Shown here: positions 54,598-63,243 of the stretch, piece after piece | How the letters are laid out: each line of letters begins with the position of its first letter | Numbering within the stretch: position 1 is the stretch's first letter | Source of the DNA: Microbacterium yannicii PS01 | GTDB taxonomy: Bacteria > Actinomycetota > Actinomycetes > Actinomycetales > Microbacteriaceae | Length of the DNA stretch: 64,000 nt | Assembly: GCF_000304335.1 (NCBI RefSeq) | Contig: NZ_CAJF01000011.1 | Span: forward strand, 1-64,000 | Direction of reading: 5' to 3' | Made by a program: the position numbers and the translations under genes | Notes under the pieces: model-generated | What the model was told of the DNA's origin: nothing | Seen by the model: the letters and a program-made list of their open reading frames with translations, nothing else | Databases searched by the model: none

Positions 54598-55713
54598 TCA
54601 GCGCGCGAGCGCCTCCGAGAGCTTGACGCGCCCACCCATGCGCAACAGCGAGTTCTCGTAGATGCGCGCCCCCACGAGGATCGCGCCCACGCACGTGGCG
54701 ATGAGGATGACCAGCGACAGCAGCGGCTCCCACCACTGCGCCTGGCCGAGGAAGATGCGCATGGGCATGCCGACGGGGGCCGAGAACGGCACGTACGACA
54801 TGACGCCCAGCACCAGCGGGTTGTCGTTGAAGAAGATCACCAGGAAGTACGGCGCCATGATGAGCAGCGTCAGCGGCGTCGTGGTCGAGCCGATGTCTTC
54901 CTGGCGCGACACCATCGCCGCGGCGGCCGCGAACAGCGACGCGAGCAGGATGAAGCCGAACAGGAAGAACACCGCGAACCAGGCGATCGGCGCCCCGAGG
55001 CCCTGCAGCAGAGCCGTCTGGTCGGTCACCGTGAGTCCGACCACGGCGACCGCCGCCAGCAGCAGGATCTGACCCATGGCGAGGATGGTGTTGCCGATCA
55101 CCTTGCCCGCCAGGAGCGAGCGCACCGGGATCGCCGAGATCAGCAGCTCGACCACGCGGGTCTGCTTCTCTTCGACGACGCTCTGCGCGATGGTGCCGCC
55201 GAACATCGAGGCGGCGAAGAGGAACACGATGCCGAAGCCCAGCGCAGCGACGTAGCCGAGAGCGCCGTCGACCTCGTCGGGACTGAGCAGCTCGACCGGC
55301 GGCAGCTGCGCGAGCTGCAGCATCAGCTGCGTCGGGGCCTCCGAGTCGGCGAGGATCGTGAAGCCGGTCGGCGAGGAGGTGTCGCCGACGATCGCGGCAT
55401 CGACGTCACCGCTCTCGACGAGCTGCTCGGCTGCGGCGCGGTCCGACGCGTCGGTGACGTCGAGGCCCTGGGCCTCGGAAACGTACTGCGAGGCGTCGGG
55501 GGTGACCGCCACCGGGGTGCCGCTCGAATTCGACGCCGCGAAGCCGCCCCAGATCACGGCCGCCAGGGCGCCCAGGATCAGGATCGCCGTCGAGATGACG
55601 AACGCCTTGCTGCGCAGCTTCGAGCCGATCTCGCGCTCGGCGACGAGCCAGATGCCCTGGGCGGCGCTCAGCCCGTGCGCGGGGGCCGCACTGCTCTTGA
55701 CGGGGGTGCTCAT
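54598..55713 (-). CDS. ABC-2 type permease (NatB-like)
   Basis: The product has 371 residues. One N-terminal membrane segment (FVISTAILILGALAAVIWGG) precedes a large external domain (~50-165), then five to six helices with FGGTIAQSVVEEKQTRVVEL and LLISAIPVRSLLAGKVIGNT, the conserved loop of NatB/ABC-2 permeases. The ATG overlaps the stop of the ATPase gene (ATGA), with AAGGAGG upstream, so the two subunits are made together. Substrate is unknown; Na+ export and antibiotic resistance are known for relatives. Confidence 0.9.
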   Translation of the reverse strand: MSTPVKSSAAPAHGLSAAQGIWLVAEREIGSKLRSKAFVISTAILILGALAAVIWGGFAASNSSGTPVAVTPDASQYVSEAQGLDVTDASDRAAAEQLVESGDVDAAIVGDTSSPTGFTILADSEAPTQLMLQLAQLPPVELLSPDEVDGALGYVAALGFGIVFLFAASMFGGTIAQSVVEEKQTRVVELLISAIPVRSLLAGKVIGNTILAMGQILLLAAVAVVGLTVTDQTALLQGLGAPIAWFAVFFLFGFILLASLFAAAAAMVSRQEDIGSTTTPLTLLIMAPYFLVIFFNDNPLVLGVMSYVPFSAPVGMPMRIFLGQAQWWEPLLSLVILIATCVGAILVGARIYENSLLRMGGRVKLSEALAR

Positions 55714-56594
55714 TGGATGACCTCCTTGAAGATCTGGGCGAGGGTGGGATGCTGCGGCGCGAAGCTGGCGACATCGCCCTGGGCGACGGCGCGGCGCAGC
55801 ACGCGCTGCGCGGTCTCGTCGGTGTCGGCGTCGAAGACGGCGTAGCCGCCGTCGAAGTCGAGCACCTCGACACCGGGCTCGGCGCGGAGCCAGCCGGCGT
55901 CGCCCGCGGAGACGAGCTCGAAACGGCGGGTCGAGTGCTGGGCGCGCAGGGTGTCGCGCGCGCCGGCCGCCCGGATCGTGCCGCCGGCGATGATGACGAG
56001 GTCGTCGCACAGGCGCTCGACGACGTCGAGCTGGTGCGACGAGAACAGCACGGCGGTCCCCGCAGCGGCGCGCTCCTGCAGCACACCGGCGACGACGTCG
56101 ACCGCGAGCGGGTCCAGGCCCGAGAACGGCTCGTCGAGGATCAGCACCTGCGGGTCGTGCACGAGGGCCGCCGCGATCTGGGCGCGCTGCTGGTTGCCCA
56201 GCGACAGCGTCTCGACGTTGTCTTCGAGGCGCTCGCCGAGTCCGAGCTGCTGGAGCAGCGCGGTGGCGCGGTCCGCGGCATTCGTCTTCGAGAAGCCGTG
56301 CAGCCGCGCGAGGTACACGATGTGCTCGAGCACCTTCATCTTCGGGTACAGGCCGCGCTCCTCGGGCATGTAGCCGAAGCGCCGGCGATCGGATGCCGTC
56401 ACCTCGGTGCCGTCGAGCGTCACAGCGCCGCCGTCCCGGGCGAGCACGCCCAGCACGATGCGCATGGTGGTGGTCTTGCCGGCGCCGTTTCCTCCGACGA
56501 AACCGGTCAGTCGTCCTGGCTTGACCTCGAACGACACGTCGTCGAGCACGCGGCGTCCGCCGTAGCTCTTGGTGATCCCGCTCAGCTGCAGCAT
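55710..56594 (-). CDS. ABC transporter ATP-binding subunit (NatA-like)
   Basis: The product has 294 residues. Walker A GGNGAGKTTTMRIVLG (~36), signature SLGNQQRAQIAAAL, Walker B VLILDEPFSGLDPLA and the switch His in VLFSSHQLDVVERL are intact. The C-terminal ~80 residues form a regulatory tail. ATG 56594 has AAGGAG five bases upstream. It powers the permease encoded next to it. Confidence 0.94.
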   Translation of the reverse strand: MLQLSGITKSYGGRRVLDDVSFEVKPGRLTGFVGGNGAGKTTTMRIVLGVLARDGGAVTLDGTEVTASDRRRFGYMPEERGLYPKMKVLEHIVYLARLHGFSKTNAADRATALLQQLGLGERLEDNVETLSLGNQQRAQIAAALVHDPQVLILDEPFSGLDPLAVDVVAGVLQERAAAGTAVLFSSHQLDVVERLCDDLVIIAGGTIRAAGARDTLRAQHSTRRFELVSAGDAGWLRAEPGVEVLDFDGGYAVFDADTDETAQRVLRRAVAQGDVASFAPQHPTLAQIFKEVIQ

Positions 56595-56806
56595 CCTGTC
56601 TCCTTTCGCTCGATATCAGGCTAGGGAGATGCGGTTCGAAGGGCCTCCCCCTGGGGGTGGAGACCGATCCGATCCGCCGTGGGGAGGAGGGGATGACGCT
56701 GTCTTGCATGCTCAGGAATAGATCTCAGGTCCATGTGCTTGCATCGAACTGGAACGTCCACGGTGGTCCCCGCCGGGGACCGCACTGCGTTAAGGAGCAC
56801 TACCAC

Positions 56807-57376
56807 ATGACCGATCGGACCATCGGCTACATCGTCGGCAGCATCTCGTCGACCTCGCTCAACCGTCGCCTGGCCAAGGCGCTGGAGCGTCTCGCACCCG
56901 AGGGCACGACCCTCGTCGAGATCCCGATCAAGGACCTGCCGTTCTACACCCCCGACTTCGACGGCGGCTTCCCCGAGGCGGCGCGCGACTTCAAGCAGGC
57001 GATCGACGATGTCGACGGCGTCGTCATCGTGACCCCCGAGTACAGCCGCTCGATCCCGGGCGTGCTGAAGAACGCCCTCGACTGGTCGGCCCGTCCGTAC
57101 GGCCAGATGTCGTTCAACGGCAAGCCCACCGCCGTGATCGGCACGTCGCAGGGCGGGATCGCCACCGCCGCGGCCCAGCAGCACCTCAAGGCGATCCTCA
57201 GCCACTACAACGCCCCCACGCTCGGCCAGCCCGAGGGTTACGTGCAGGCGACGCCCGGACTCTTCTCCGAGACCGGCGAGGTCACCAACGACCAGACCGC
57301 CGACTTCCTCGTCGCCTACCTCCAGGCCTTCAACGCCCTGATCGACCGCTACGCGCACGTCCCCGTCGCCGCCTGA
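56807..57376 (+). CDS. NADPH-dependent FMN reductase
   Basis: The product has 189 residues. Flavodoxin-like fold: TIGYIVGSISSTSLNRRLAK, DDVDGVVIVTPEYSRSIPGVLKNALDW and FNGKPTAVIGTSQGGIATAA are the FMN and NAD(P)H segments; PEYSRSIPG matches the family signature. It reduces flavins, quinones or azo compounds in the cytoplasm. AAGGAG lies nine bases before ATG 56807. It is 212 bp from the ABC gene pair on the other strand. Confidence 0.92.
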   Translation: MTDRTIGYIVGSISSTSLNRRLAKALERLAPEGTTLVEIPIKDLPFYTPDFDGGFPEAARDFKQAIDDVDGVVIVTPEYSRSIPGVLKNALDWSARPYGQMSFNGKPTAVIGTSQGGIATAAAQQHLKAILSHYNAPTLGQPEGYVQATPGLFSETGEVTNDQTADFLVAYLQAFNALIDRYAHVPVAA

Positions 57377-57396
57377 CATCTCAGGCCTCTGACGAT

Positions 57397-57445
57397 CGGA
57401 TGCCCCGATCCGAGCCCATCTGCGGGCTGAGGGTCGGGGCATCCG
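57397..57445. terminator. Terminator of the FMN reductase gene
   Basis: CGGATGCCCCGA (57397-57408) pairs with TCGGGGCATCCG (57434-57445); an inner AGCCC/GGGCT stem lies in the loop. Confidence 0.7.
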
Positions 57446-57471
57446 TCGTTCGCGGGCGGTTCACCCGCTGA

Positions 57472-57602
57472 TCCGCAGTCACTTCCTGCGGTCTTCGGTC
57501 GCCTCGTCCCGCATCTCCTGACTGCGGAACGAGAGGGCCCGATGCTCCGCAGTCAGGAAGCGCGGAGTTCGCGGGTTCGGACGCGCAGATTGTGACTGCG
57601 GA
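57472..57602. repeat. Tandem pair of hairpin units with TCCGCAGTCA ends
   Basis: Two 57-bp units (57472-57528, 57546-57602) each begin with TCCGCAGTCA and end with the complement TGACTGCGGA; the period is 74 bp. The interiors differ. They lie between the convergent FMN reductase and response-regulator genes (57377-57652), where no gene is seen. Confidence 0.85.
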
Positions 57603-57652
57603 GCGGGTGAGGGCGCGGCGCGGAGAGGGTACGGCGCGGCGGCGCGGGGGAC

Positions 57653-58366
57653 TCAGGCGAGGCCGTGGCGGTGGGCGTACACCACGGCGGCCACGCGGTC
57701 GCGAGCGCCGAGCTTCTGCAGCAGGTTCGAGACGTGCGTCTTCACCGTGGCCTCGCCGATGTACAGGCGCTGCGCGATCTCGGCGTTGCTCATCGCCTGC
57801 GCCACGAGCCGCAGCACCTCGGACTCGCGCTCGGTCAGCTCGACTCCGTGAGCCCCCATCGCCCGCAGCTCGCCCGTCACGGGCTTGCGGTCGGTGCCGC
57901 CGTCGGCGACCGGCGAGGGCCGGCTCTCGCTGCTCGACGCGAATCGCGCGATCACCCGCCGCGTCACCTCCGGAGCGAGCAGCGCGTCGCCGGCCGCGGC
58001 GACGCGCACGGCGGCGAGGAGCTCCTCGGGCCCGGCGTTCTTGAGCAGGAACCCGCTCGCCCCGGCCGCGAGGGCGTCGAAGAGGTAGTCGTCGCGGTCG
58101 AACGTCGTGACCACGACGACGGCGGGCGATCCGGCGCCGTCCGCGACGATGCGCCGGGTGGCCTCGAGGCCGTCCATGTCGGGCATCTGCACGTCCATGC
58201 ACACCACGTCGGGACGGAGAGCGGATGCCGCGGCGACCGCTTCGACGCCGGTGGAGGCCTCGCCGACCACCGCGATGTCGCCCGCCGACTCGAGGATCAT
58301 CCGGAAGCCGGCACGCATCACGGCGTGATCGTCGACGAGCAGCACGCGGATCGGCGCGCCGCTCAC
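57653..58366 (-). CDS. NarL/LuxR-family response regulator
   Basis: The product has 237 residues. The receiver domain has the acidic pair VLLVDDHAVM, phospho-acceptor Asp in VVCMDVQMPDMDG (~58) and Lys in GFLLKNAGPEE. A variable linker (~140-170) leads to the LuxR helix-turn-helix ELTERESEVLRLVAQAMSNA then EIAQRLYIGEATVKTHVSNL. GTG 58366 overlaps the kinase stop (GTGA). The cognate sensor is the adjacent kinase; targets are unknown. Confidence 0.93.
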   Translation of the reverse strand: MSGAPIRVLLVDDHAVMRAGFRMILESAGDIAVVGEASTGVEAVAAASALRPDVVCMDVQMPDMDGLEATRRIVADGAGSPAVVVVTTFDRDDYLFDALAAGASGFLLKNAGPEELLAAVRVAAAGDALLAPEVTRRVIARFASSSESRPSPVADGGTDRKPVTGELRAMGAHGVELTERESEVLRLVAQAMSNAEIAQRLYIGEATVKTHVSNLLQKLGARDRVAAVVYAHRHGLA

Positions 58367-59652
58367 GAACGGGCTCCCTCACGCGCGCCCACGTCGGCCC
58401 CGGAAGGCACCGGCACCCGCAGGCGCACGAGGAACCCGCCGCGTGCCCGTGGGCCGGCGTCGAGCGTCCCGCCGGACGCGATGGCGCGCTCCCGCATGCC
58501 GACGAGTCCCAGGCCCGGTCGTGAGGCGACCACCGAGCGACCGGTGTTCGCGACCTCGAGCTCGATCGCGTCGTCCCCGTAGCGCAGGCGCACGTCGGCC
58601 GCGGCATCCGGCCCGCCGTGGCGGCGTGCATTCGTGAGCGACTCCTGGGCGACGCGGAAGACGTTGACCTGCACCAGCTCGGGCAGGTCGACGGGGTCGC
58701 CCACGATGGTGAGCGTCGTCGGAAGTCCGTTCTCATTGGCGTGCCGGACGAGGTCGGGCAGCCCGGAGAGGTGCACGGCCGAGCCGCCGTCGGCGTCGGC
58801 GGCGGGAGTGCGGAGGGTCTCGAGCAGCTGGCGCAGCTCATGCAGGGCCGAGCGAGCGGATGCCTCGACCCCGAGGAGCGTCGTGCGCGCGGCCTCGGGA
58901 TCCCGTTCGAGCACGGCTCGGGCCGCGCCCGCCTGCACGCCCATCGCCGACACGTGGTGCGCGACGACGTCATGAAGCTCGCGCGCGATGCGCACCCGGT
59001 CGAGCGCGACGGCCTGAGCGGCGGTGACTTCGCGCTCGCGCTCGAGCTCGAGCGTGCGCTCCTCGAGGGCGGCGCGCGAGAGCGCCGCAGCGTGCGCCCG
59101 GTCGCCCATGTAGTACGCGCCGCCGAAGAAGGCCGCGTTCACCAGGAACTGAATGAGCATGAACGCGGCGAACGGCGAGAAGAACCCGGCCTGCGAGAGC
59201 CCGTCGTCGGTGGGATCGATGGCGGCCTGGAAGGTCGTCACCAGCAGCCACACGAACATGGCGACGATGACTCCCGCCCGCACGTACAGAGCGCGGCGGC
59301 GGTCGTCGACCCAGGCGCCCACGGTGTAGACCGCGATGAAGATGGCGATGTTGCTGACGTAGAGCTCGGGGATGCGCGAGGAGACCCCGACGAAGAAGAC
59401 CAGGGCGATCGCCACCACGACGAGCTCGGGGAAGCGTCGGCGGACGGCGAGCGGCGCCGTGAGGCCGAACGCATAGAGGAGCGCCCACTGCATTCCCGGC
59501 GTGTCCTCGCCGTAGAACCCCGAGACGGCTCCGAGCGCCGCGCTCAGCACCGCGCCGACGAACAGTGCCGCCGCGAGCCACACGTCGTTGCGGAGATCGC
59601 GCGGCGTCGGCCGTGGGCGATGGTCGAGGCGCGCGGGTGTGAAGTCGGACAT
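58363..59652 (-). CDS. Two-component sensor histidine kinase (HisKA_3)
   Basis: The product has 429 residues. About six N-terminal membrane helices without a large external loop suggest sensing in or at the membrane. The phospho-acceptor helix is VRIARELHDVVAHHVSAMGV (His ~220), followed by the HATPase domain with FRVAQESLTNARRHGGPDAA and GLGLVGMRERAIASGG. TACCGT ends six bases before the ATG at 59652, and GGAGGA also lies there, so the start is secure. It pairs with the response regulator at 57653. Confidence 0.92.
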   Translation of the reverse strand: MSDFTPARLDHRPRPTPRDLRNDVWLAAALFVGAVLSAALGAVSGFYGEDTPGMQWALLYAFGLTAPLAVRRRFPELVVVAIALVFFVGVSSRIPELYVSNIAIFIAVYTVGAWVDDRRRALYVRAGVIVAMFVWLLVTTFQAAIDPTDDGLSQAGFFSPFAAFMLIQFLVNAAFFGGAYYMGDRAHAAALSRAALEERTLELEREREVTAAQAVALDRVRIARELHDVVAHHVSAMGVQAGAARAVLERDPEAARTTLLGVEASARSALHELRQLLETLRTPAADADGGSAVHLSGLPDLVRHANENGLPTTLTIVGDPVDLPELVQVNVFRVAQESLTNARRHGGPDAAADVRLRYGDDAIELEVANTGRSVVASRPGLGLVGMRERAIASGGTLDAGPRARGGFLVRLRVPVPSGADVGAREGARS

Positions 59653-59713
59653 TCCTCCACGGTACGGAGGACAGGCGCCGGCGGCATCCGCCGCACGGGG
59701 GAGAGACCTCGAA

Positions 59714-59750
59714 CTTGTTATTGACAAGCTTGCTTGTTATTTGCAACTAT
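59714..59750. promoter_or_regulatory. Promoter/operator region of the VOC-HxlR operon
   Basis: Two imperfect palindromes CTTGTTATTGACAAG (59714-59728) and CTTGTTATTTGCAAC (59733-59747), 19 bp apart, overlap TTGACA (59721-59726) and AACTAT (59745-59750, 18-bp spacer). The AT-rich block stands out from its surroundings. Confidence 0.7.
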
Positions 59751-59788
59751 GGTGCCAACGTCATCCATCACCGCGAAGGAGCCAGGAA

Positions 59789-60226
59789 ATGACCCACATC
59801 TTCGTCAACATCCCGACGAGCGACCTCGAGAAGGCGAAGGCGTTCTACACGTCTCTCGGGTGCGACATCAATCCGCTCTTCACCGACGAGAACGCCGCCT
59901 GCATCGTGTGGGACGAGAACGTGTACTTCATGGTGCTGACCAAGGAGTACTTCGCCACCTTCACCGACAAGCAGCTCGCCGATCCCAAGACGCACGCGCA
60001 GACTCTCATCGCCCTCAGCCGCGAGTCCCGCGACGACGTCGACGCGATCATCGCGGCCGGCGTCGCCAACGGCGGCACCGAACCGACCGAGCCCAAGGAC
60101 TACGGGTTCATGTACAGCCGCGACCTTGAGGACCCCGACGGCAACGGCATCGAGTTCGTCTTCATGGAGGCGCAGGCCGCCGAGCAGGGGCCCGACGTCT
60201 ACATGGCGGAGCAGGCTCAGGCGTAA
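59789..60226 (+). CDS. VOC-superfamily protein (glyoxalase/bleomycin-resistance-like)
   Basis: The product has 145 residues. HIFVNIPTSDLEKAKAFYTS starts the first module; SRDLEDPDGNGIEFVFMEAQ closes the second, with the Glu ligand in GIEF. ATG 59789 has AAGGAG seven bases upstream. It is the first gene of a two-gene operon with the HxlR regulator and would be induced when that regulator leaves the operator. Substrate unknown. Confidence 0.9.
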   Translation: MTHIFVNIPTSDLEKAKAFYTSLGCDINPLFTDENAACIVWDENVYFMVLTKEYFATFTDKQLADPKTHAQTLIALSRESRDDVDAIIAAGVANGGTEPTEPKDYGFMYSRDLEDPDGNGIEFVFMEAQAAEQGPDVYMAEQAQA

Positions 60227-60925
60227 GTGGCCTCGCGCAGCTACGGGCAGTACTGCGGTGTCACGACGGCCGTCGAGCTGATCGGCGAGCGGTGGGCGAT
60301 GCTCATCGTCCGCGATCTGCTCGTCGGCCCTCGCCGCTACACCGACCTCAAGCAGGGGCTGCCCAAGATCCCCACGAACATCCTCTCCACGCGGCTCAAG
60401 GAGCTGCAGGAGGGCGGTGTCGTGCGCCGTGTGCCGCTCATGAACTGCGGGCTCGTGTACGAGCTCACCGACTACGGCCGGCAGCTCGAGCCGGTCGTGC
60501 TGGCGCTCGGCCGATGGGGGTTCCAGCAGATGGGCGACCCACAGCCCGAGGACGTCGTCACGGCGGACTCGCTGACGATGGCGCTGCGCACGGCGTTCCG
60601 GGCGGAGGCGGCGACATCGCTGCCCGCAGCCGACTACGAGCTGCACGTGGCCGACGTCGCCCTCCGGGTGCAGGTCGACGGCGCCGGCCTGCGGGTCACG
60701 CAGCTGGCGCCTCCGGCCCCGCCTGTCGGAGGGAGAGTCCCCGATGGGGAGCCGGATCTCGTCTTCGCGGCCGGCCCGGGCATCCGCCGCGTCATCTCGG
60801 GTGAGCTGACACCCGCGCAGGCGATCGATGAGGATGTGCTCGCCGTGGTCTCGGGCGACGCCACCCTCCTCGAGCGCTTCGCCCAGACATTCCACATCGA
60901 CCCGGGGGTCGTGCTCGCCGCGTGA
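60227..60925 (+). CDS. HxlR-family regulator with SCP2-like C-terminal domain
   Basis: The product has 232 residues, about twice the usual HxlR length. The winged helix (~8-105) has GQYCGVTTAVELIGERWAML, DLLVGPRRYTDLKQGLPKIP and LSTRLKELQEGGVVRR. The second half (~125-230) resembles a sterol-carrier-protein-2 fold: ADYELHVADVALRVQVDG, PDLVFAAGPGIRRVISGELT and DEDVLAVVSGDATLLERFAQ. This suggests a hydrophobic ligand. GTG 60227 directly follows the TAA of the VOC gene. It probably represses the operon through the sites at 59714-59750. Confidence 0.88.
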   Translation: MASRSYGQYCGVTTAVELIGERWAMLIVRDLLVGPRRYTDLKQGLPKIPTNILSTRLKELQEGGVVRRVPLMNCGLVYELTDYGRQLEPVVLALGRWGFQQMGDPQPEDVVTADSLTMALRTAFRAEAATSLPAADYELHVADVALRVQVDGAGLRVTQLAPPAPPVGGRVPDGEPDLVFAAGPGIRRVISGELTPAQAIDEDVLAVVSGDATLLERFAQTFHIDPGVVLAA

Positions 60926-60932
60926 TCCCATC

Positions 60933-60954
60933 GACGGATGCCGCGGCATCCGTC
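60933..60954. repeat. Perfect GACGGATGCCG palindrome
   Basis: Twenty-two bases forming a perfect palindrome (left half GACGGATGCCG), the longest copy of the clade motif, in the short gap after the HxlR stop. Could act as a terminator for the HxlR operon. Confidence 0.7.
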
Positions 60955-60972
60955 CGACGAAAGGAGCCGGCG

Positions 60973-61611
60973 ATGGCCGGACGCATCACGATCGACCTGT
61001 TCGTCTCCCTCGACGGCGTCGCGCAGGCGCCGGGAGCCCCCGACGAGGACCCCTCGAGCGGTTTCCCGTACGGGGGCTGGCAGGCTCCTGTCGCCGGTGA
61101 GACCGACGGCCGCCAGATCGGCACGGGCATCGACGCCATGGATGCCCTCGTTCTCGGCCGCAAGACTTATGACATCTTCGCGGGGTACTGGCCGAAGCAC
61201 ACCGAGGGCGATGCCGAGGGCAGAATCGGGCGCAAGTTCGACGCGATCCCGAAGTACGTCGCGTCGCGGAATCGCCTCGAGCCGGCATGGCAGGGCACCA
61301 CCCAGCTCGGCACGGACGCGGTCGCCGCGGTCGCCGAGCTGCGCGAGCGCCACGACGACATCCACGTCATCGGCAGCGTCGACTTCGTGCAGTCGCTCCT
61401 GGCGGCGAATGCCTTCGACGAGCTCCTGCTGTGGGTGTATCCCGTGGTCATCGGCCAGGGCAAGAAGGTGTTCCCCGACGGTGCGGCGCCGGCGACCCTC
61501 GAACTCCTCGCGCCGCCGGTCGTCTCGGAGAAGGGCGCGGTGCTCCTTCGCTACGGCCCGGCCGGACCGCTGCGCACCGGCGACATGTCGGAGCCCGAGG
61601 GCGCCGCCTGA
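60973..61611 (+). CDS. DHFR/RibD C-terminal-like oxidoreductase
   Basis: The product has 212 residues. ITIDLFVSLDGVAQAPGAPD, DALVLGRKTYDIFAGYWP, KYVASRNRLEPAWQGT and IHVIGSVDFVQSLLAANAFDELLLWVYPVVIGQGK are typical of YyaP/YwjB-like RibD_C proteins. The reaction is NADPH-dependent reduction of an unknown pterin- or flavin-like compound. AAGGAG lies six bases before ATG 60973. Confidence 0.92.
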   Translation: MAGRITIDLFVSLDGVAQAPGAPDEDPSSGFPYGGWQAPVAGETDGRQIGTGIDAMDALVLGRKTYDIFAGYWPKHTEGDAEGRIGRKFDAIPKYVASRNRLEPAWQGTTQLGTDAVAAVAELRERHDDIHVIGSVDFVQSLLAANAFDELLLWVYPVVIGQGKKVFPDGAAPATLELLAPPVVSEKGAVLLRYGPAGPLRTGDMSEPEGAA

Positions 61612-61659
61612 ACCGCGTGTGAGCACGGATGCCGCGCACTCGCGCGCTACGGTTCGACC

Positions 61660-62223
61660 GTGAGCGAGGCATCCGCGCGGGACAGCAAGCGCCGTCGCGA
61701 CGTGCCGGTCGGCGTGATCATGGTCGGCATGGCGGCGATCGCATGGTGGCCGGCGTTCACGCTCGGCGCGTGGGAGGAGATCTTCTTCGACGACATCCTC
61801 GCGGTGTGGGCCGCCTCGACGGCAGCCTTCGTCTTCGTGCTGGTCGAGCGTCGCCCCGTGGGCGGGCGCCTGCTGCGGGCGTTCCTGCTGCTGCTGCCGT
61901 CGCTCTGGCTTCTGCTGAACTTCATCGTGGCCGACGACACCGAGGATCTCGGCGTCTTCGTCGTCGATCTGCTCGCCATCGCAGCCGTTCTCGTCGGCAT
62001 CCCCTTCACCCTCTGGGTGCTGGTGCGGATCGTCTGGCCCGACTTCTCGAACGACATGCCGCGGCGCACCAAGTGGCTCATCGCGCTCGTCGTGCTCGGC
62101 GTCGCCGTGGCGTCGTTCGTGCTGGGCCTGAACCAGGCGCACTTCCTCACGTGCGAGGACTTCGCGATCAGCGGCAACTCCGAACCCCCGGGGTGCACGC
62201 CGCTCGCACCCGACGAGGGCTGA
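61660..62223 (+). CDS. Hypothetical four-helix membrane protein
   Basis: The product has 187 residues with four predicted membrane segments (PVGVIMVGMAAIAWWPAFTL; LAVWAASTAAFVFVLVE; LLLLPSLWLLLNFIV with VDLLAIAAVLVGIPFTLWVL; WLIALVVLGVAVASFVLGL) and a short external tail with two Cys (TCEDFAI, PPGCTP). I do not recognize the family. TACGGT ends six bases before GTG 61660, giving a leaderless start. Confidence 0.75.
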   Translation: MSEASARDSKRRRDVPVGVIMVGMAAIAWWPAFTLGAWEEIFFDDILAVWAASTAAFVFVLVERRPVGGRLLRAFLLLLPSLWLLLNFIVADDTEDLGVFVVDLLAIAAVLVGIPFTLWVLVRIVWPDFSNDMPRRTKWLIALVVLGVAVASFVLGLNQAHFLTCEDFAISGNSEPPGCTPLAPDEG

Positions 62224-62226
62224 GTC

Positions 62227-63084
62227 TCAGAAGATCATCGGGCGGTCGTCGTCGTCCGGACCGGTGAGGTCCAGGTCGACGACGACGGGAACGTGATCGC
62301 TGGGAGCCTCACCCTTGCGCTCGTTCCGGTGGATCTCGGCGCCCGTCACGGCATTCGCGAACGCATCCGAGCCGAGCACGAAGTCGATCCGCATGCCCTG
62401 ATTTCGGGGGAAGCGCAGCTGCTTGTAGTCCCAGTACGTGTAGCCGGTCGGTACGAGCGGGCGGACGACGTCGTGAAGACCCGCCGCCTCCAGCGCGGCG
62501 AACGCCTCGCGCTCGGGCGGCGAGACGTGGGTCGAGAAGCCCTGGACGACCTCGGGGACGCCGTTGTCGGCATCCGTCGGAGCGATGTTGAAGTCTCCGA
62601 CCAGCGCGAGAGCGAGATCGGGGTTCGCGGCGAGCGCGCTCGAGGCGTACTCCTTCAGCGCCGACAGCCACTCCAGCTTGTAGAAGTAGTGCGGGTCGCC
62701 GAGCGAACGCCCGTTGGGGACGTAGAGGCTCCAGACCTCGACGCCGCCGACGGTCGCCCCGAGCGCCCGGGCCTCGAGCGGGGCGTCGAGCGCCTGCCCT
62801 GAGCCTGTCGAAGGGTCGCCCTTCTCGAAGCCGGGCATCCCGGGGAAGGCGGTGCGCACATCGGTCACCGGCTCACGGCTGGCGATCGCGACGCCGTTCC
62901 ACTGCGAGAACCCGTGAGCCTCGACGTGGAAGCCGGCGTCCTCGAAGCGGTCGAACGGGAACTGCTCGACCTTGCACTTGATCTCCTGCATCGCGAGCAC
63001 ATCGATGTGCTCACGCACCGCGAAGTCGACGATGCGGTCGACCCGGGCGCGGATGGAGTTGACGTTCCACGTGGCCAGGCGCAT
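62227..63084 (-). CDS. xth: Exodeoxyribonuclease III
   Basis: The product has 285 residues. MRLATWNVNSIRARVDRIVD, LAMQEIKCK (metal Glu34), VWSLYVPNGRSLGD, LVGDFNIAPTDADN and the catalytic end PSDHVPVVVDL give the full AP endonuclease/exonuclease III active site. It repairs abasic sites and degrades 3' ends. Residues ~89-98 (GDPSTGSGQALD) are an insertion compared with the normal loop and coincide with a dispersed DNA repeat at 62797-62815. TAGGCT ends six bases before the ATG. Divergent from pyrE. Confidence 0.94.
   Translation of the reverse strand: MRLATWNVNSIRARVDRIVDFAVREHIDVLAMQEIKCKVEQFPFDRFEDAGFHVEAHGFSQWNGVAIASREPVTDVRTAFPGMPGFEKGDPSTGSGQALDAPLEARALGATVGGVEVWSLYVPNGRSLGDPHYFYKLEWLSALKEYASSALAANPDLALALVGDFNIAPTDADNGVPEVVQGFSTHVSPPEREAFAALEAAGLHDVVRPLVPTGYTYWDYKQLRFPRNQGMRIDFVLGSDAFANAVTGAEIHRNERKGEAPSDHVPVVVDLDLTGPDDDDRPMIF
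62797..62815. repeat. Dispersed repeat CCCTGAGCCTGTCGAAGGG inside xth
   Basis: A 19-bp near-palindrome identical in its 15 central bases to the element at 37347-37361. On the coding strand it adds STGSGQA to exonuclease III without breaking the frame. Confidence 0.85.
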
Positions 63085-63243
63085 TCCTCCAGCCTACGGC
63101 GGGGCGCGGACGTGGTCGGCATGCCGCCGTCTTCAGACTTCGCAGGATGACGCGAGATTCGCAGCATCCGCCGCAAACCCTGCGATCTTCGTGCGCTTCT
63201 GCGAAGCCTGTGACGACGCGCGCGGCTCTCTAGACTCGGGGGC

